This document shows positions 5,465 to 7,646 of a stretch of 7,646 nt of DNA, in pieces. The DNA lies in NCBI GenBank assembly GCA_041301185.1, contig JBFYSV010000149.1, positions 1 to 7,646 on the forward strand, written 5' to 3'. The notes beneath the pieces are model-generated. The model ran no database searches, was not told where the DNA came from, and saw only the letters and a program-made list of their open reading frames with translations. Source of the DNA: JAQBDA01 sp041301185 (lineage in GTDB: Bacteria; Chloroflexota; Anaerolineae; Anaerolineales; UBA4823). The position numbers and the translations under genes are program-made. The first letter of the stretch is position 1. The number at the start of each line of letters is the position of its first letter.

Positions 5465-6337
5465 ATGACCAAGTCAAAACCGCTTATCCATCGGATCGCA
5501 GTCGTGTACCACCCGAAATTATTGGGGGCAGACGAAGAAGCGTCCCAGATTTACACTTTTCTCCAGGAACAGGGTGTGCATGTTGTCAGCAACTCCCTGG
5601 CAGATGAATCGCTTCACGAGCAGGTAAAGACCGGCGAGTTTGATCTATTGATCGCCCTGGGCGGAGATGGCACCATGCTGCGTGCAGGTCACCTGTGTGG
5701 ACCGTCGAATATCCCGATCTTGGGGGTCAACCAGGGACGCTTTGGATTCCTGATGGAAATTCGCCAGAATCAATGGCGGCAGGTTATGCCACGTCTATTG
5801 AGCGGTGATTACTGGCTGGAACGGCGCATGATGCTCTGTGCTGAGCAGCTACATGCCGGTGTATCGCAGGGAAAATGGGAAGTATTGAATGAGGTTGTGG
5901 TTGGGCGCGGCCAGTATGTGCGCCCAGTGCACCTGGTAACCGAAGTGGATGGGCGCGTCCTGACCACCTACGTTGCTGATGCGCTGATCGCCTCCACGCC
6001 AACTGGCTCCACGGCATACGCCCTTGCTGCAGGCGGACCGATCTTACCACCCGAGATGCGCACCATCCTGCTCGTACCAGTTGCGCCGCATTTGTCTATT
6101 GACCGGGCAATCGTTTTGGCTGAAGGTTCCTCAGTCAGTATCACGGTCCACACCGAACATGCTGCCGTGTTGTGCATCGATGGGCAGGCACCAATTAATC
6201 TGGCAGATGGCGATAAGGTAAATGTGCACGCCAGCGATCATACCGTCCGATTCGTCCGCTTCCAGGATCCAGGGTATTTTTATCGCAACCTGACACCCCA
6301 CATGAATCAGAATCCTTCGACAGGTAATTATCGATGA
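5465..6337 (+). CDS. nadK: NAD kinase
   Basis: A 290-residue cytosolic enzyme phosphorylating NAD to NADP with ATP or polyphosphate, the sole de novo source of NADP in most bacteria. Family motifs are complete: LIALGGDGTML (62-72) with catalytic D68, ILGVNQGRFGFL (85-96), LNEVVV (141-146) with the NE pair that contacts NAD, and STPTGSTAYALAAGGPI (177-192) of the C-terminal beta domain. IDGQ (238-241) fits the usual late motif. The length is typical for bacterial members. The ATG at 5465 is the natural start, since the Rossmann-like strand HRIAVVYHP follows immediately. The promoter appears to lie directly against the start codon. The stop TGA overlaps the next gene's ATG. Its closeness to recN matches a widespread bacterial neighbourhood. 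Confidence 0.96.
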   Translation: MTKSKPLIHRIAVVYHPKLLGADEEASQIYTFLQEQGVHVVSNSLADESLHEQVKTGEFDLLIALGGDGTMLRAGHLCGPSNIPILGVNQGRFGFLMEIRQNQWRQVMPRLLSGDYWLERRMMLCAEQLHAGVSQGKWEVLNEVVVGRGQYVRPVHLVTEVDGRVLTTYVADALIASTPTGSTAYALAAGGPILPPEMRTILLVPVAPHLSIDRAIVLAEGSSVSITVHTEHAAVLCIDGQAPINLADGDKVNVHASDHTVRFVRFQDPGYFYRNLTPHMNQNPSTGNYR

Positions 6338-6864
6338 GTGACGCTCCCGAAACGACGTTATTCTGCGCAAACCATCCTCAAACTCCCACCACGCTGCGCT
6401 GCAACCGCTGCGAGAAGCCAATTTGCGTCAAGTGTGCGGTCTTAACGCCAACGGGCTACCGCTGCAAAGAATGCGTGCGCGGGCAGCAAAAGCTCTTTGA
6501 GACGGCGGTCTGGTACGACTACCTGCTGGCAGCAGTGGTTGCTGGAGGTCTGGCGTACCTGGGCAGCCGATTGGTTCCGTTTATAGGCTTTTTTACCATC
6601 TTCCTGGCGCCGGTTGCCGGGGTGGTCATTGGCGAAGCCACTCGAGCCGTTGTTCGCCGCCGTCGTTCCAAGCGCCTTTTCCAGCTTGCCGCTCTGGCAG
6701 CTGCCCTGGGCAGCTCGCCCCTGGTGATCCTCATGCTTCTATCTGTGCTGATGGGAGGCGGAATTGGGTGGTCTTTACTGGGGCTGGTCTGGCAGGGGTT
6801 ATATCTGGTAACCGTAACTTCTACAGTCTACTACCGTCTATCCGGGATTAATATTCGCAGGTAA
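6334..6864 (+). CDS. B-box-type zinc-finger multi-pass membrane protein
   Basis: A 176-residue protein of unknown function. Residues 11-47 form a zinc-binding module with C11, H14, C23, C26, C31, C34, C44 and C47, in the spacing CxxH-8-CxxC-4-CxxC-9-CxxC, resembling B-box or rhomboid-type zinc fingers. The rest is hydrophobic, with about four membrane helices near 61-78, 81-101, 115-138 and 143-165. An RRRRSKR stretch at 108-114 marks a cytoplasmic loop. Proteins pairing such a finger with membrane helices are frequent in Chloroflexota and other bacteria and may bind protein partners. Its ATG overlaps the nadK stop (ATGA), implying translational coupling, and recN follows after ten bases. No catalytic residues are recognisable. 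Confidence 0.82.
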   Translation: MSDAPETTLFCANHPQTPTTLRCNRCEKPICVKCAVLTPTGYRCKECVRGQQKLFETAVWYDYLLAAVVAGGLAYLGSRLVPFIGFFTIFLAPVAGVVIGEATRAVVRRRRSKRLFQLAALAAALGSSPLVILMLLSVLMGGGIGWSLLGLVWQGLYLVTVTSTVYYRLSGINIRR

Positions 6865-6874
6865 TTGATCAGAC

Positions 6875-7646
6875 ATGCTGGTTGAACTCCACATCGAAAA
6901 CTTTGCAATTATTGACCGGCTCGACCTGCAGCTTGGTCCGGGCTTGGTTATCTTCACCGGGGAAACCGGGGCTGGAAAATCCATCCTGATCGATGCTGTG
7001 GAAACCTTGCTCGGCGGGCGCGCCGATTCGACCCTGGTGCGCAGTGAAACAGATCGCGCCAGCGTAGAAGGCACCTTCCGGATTGATTCGACTATCCGCA
7101 GTGTTTTTCACGAAATCTTGCAGCGCGAAGACATGCTCGATGATCCCGATTTTCTCACCCTGGGGCGCGAGATTCGCCATAATGGGCGCAGCATTGCCCG
7201 GGTTAATGGACGGGTGGTGAACGCTTCACTGCTGCGCGAGCTTGGTGAATATCTGGTGGATGTTCATGGTCAATCAGAACACCTCTCCCTTCTACGTGTC
7301 AGCCAGCACCAGCAGCTTTTGGACCGTTTCGCAGACCTCAGCTCATTATCTTCCGCTTATCAACAGACTTACCACGACCTGCGGGCTTTACGCCAGGAGC
7401 TGGCCTCGTTACGCCAGTCGGAGCGTGAAGCGGCCCGCCAGATCGATATGCTCAATTACCAGATCCAGGAAATTGAAGCTGCTCACCTGCGGGACGGCGA
7501 GGAAGCCGAGCTGCGTGAAGAGCGCAATCGACTGGCGAATGCCGAAGAGTTAGCCTCCCAGACTCAAACGGCTCTGCTTGCTCTGGACGAGGGCACTCCC
7601 GAATCCCCGGCAACCACCGACTTATTCGGACAGGTGGTTAGCGCAT
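6875..7646 (+). CDS. recN: DNA repair ATPase RecN, 3'-truncated by window edge
   Basis: SMC-like ATPase acting early in double-strand break repair. The first 257 residues are present of a protein usually about 550-570 long; the frame is still open at the window end. It begins MLVELHIENFAIID, the standard RecN opening. The Walker A motif GETGAGKS is at 29-36, followed by the diagnostic LLGGRA (45-50). RSIARVNGRVV and LVDVHGQSEHLSLL (127-140) are conserved head motifs. Residues from about 156 onward are rich in Leu, Glu, Arg and Gln and form the start of the coiled coil. Walker B and the signature motif lie beyond the edge. The ATG lies ten bases after the B-box gene with no good ribosome-binding site, so expression probably continues from nadK. 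I see no clear damage-response operator nearby. Confidence 0.96.
   Translation, partial: MLVELHIENFAIIDRLDLQLGPGLVIFTGETGAGKSILIDAVETLLGGRADSTLVRSETDRASVEGTFRIDSTIRSVFHEILQREDMLDDPDFLTLGREIRHNGRSIARVNGRVVNASLLRELGEYLVDVHGQSEHLSLLRVSQHQQLLDRFADLSSLSSAYQQTYHDLRALRQELASLRQSEREAARQIDMLNYQIQEIEAAHLRDGEEAELREERNRLANAEELASQTQTALLALDEGTPESPATTDLFGQVVSA

Noticed and set aside
7242..7553. A 103-codon plus-strand frame inside recN
   Set aside because: It is an out-of-frame reading of the RecN coding sequence with no conserved motif.

Overview
The window looks like chromosomal DNA of a Chloroflexota bacterium, probably Anaerolineae or a relative. This is inferred from gene content, not a database match: a bacterial translin-family protein, a Pro/Thr-rich lipoprotein with a concanavalin-like C-terminal domain, a B-box zinc-finger membrane protein and nadK close to recN. 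GC content is moderate to high. All genes lie on the + strand, tightly packed. I saw no rRNA or tRNA gene, transposase, insertion sequence or CRISPR array.

Left part (1-2909): the 3' portion of purA (adenylosuccinate synthetase, 5' end outside the window), then a secreted lipoprotein of unknown ligand, then, 13 bases on, a stand-alone DNA methyltransferase of the N4-cytosine/N6-adenine type with no restriction enzyme beside it.

Middle part (2910-5429): a run of nucleic-acid-related genes. A promoter and a structured leader precede ssb. A perfect 17-bp hairpin separates ssb from a DUF3467 gene. A translin-family gene with the TRAX-like acidic motif follows 6 bases later. Next come two adjacent ORFs that together make one Cas4/RecB-like nuclease: the first carries the first Fe-S cysteine and the motif-I histidine and ends in a membrane helix; the second begins with a membrane helix and carries the D, ExK and QxxxY motifs and three more cysteines. 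A 21-bp imperfect direct repeat brackets the first half. This split, membrane-hairpin nuclease next to a bacterial translin and ssb is the most unusual content here.

Right part (5430-7646): nadK, preceded by a perfect TATAAT so close to the ATG that the mRNA may be leaderless; then a B-box zinc-finger membrane protein whose ATG overlaps the nadK stop; then the 5' third to half of recN (SMC-like DNA repair ATPase), running off the window. The order nadK-x-recN is a common bacterial neighbourhood. ssb, recN, the Cas4-like nuclease and possibly translin point to nucleic-acid repair or turnover, but a joint system is inference only.
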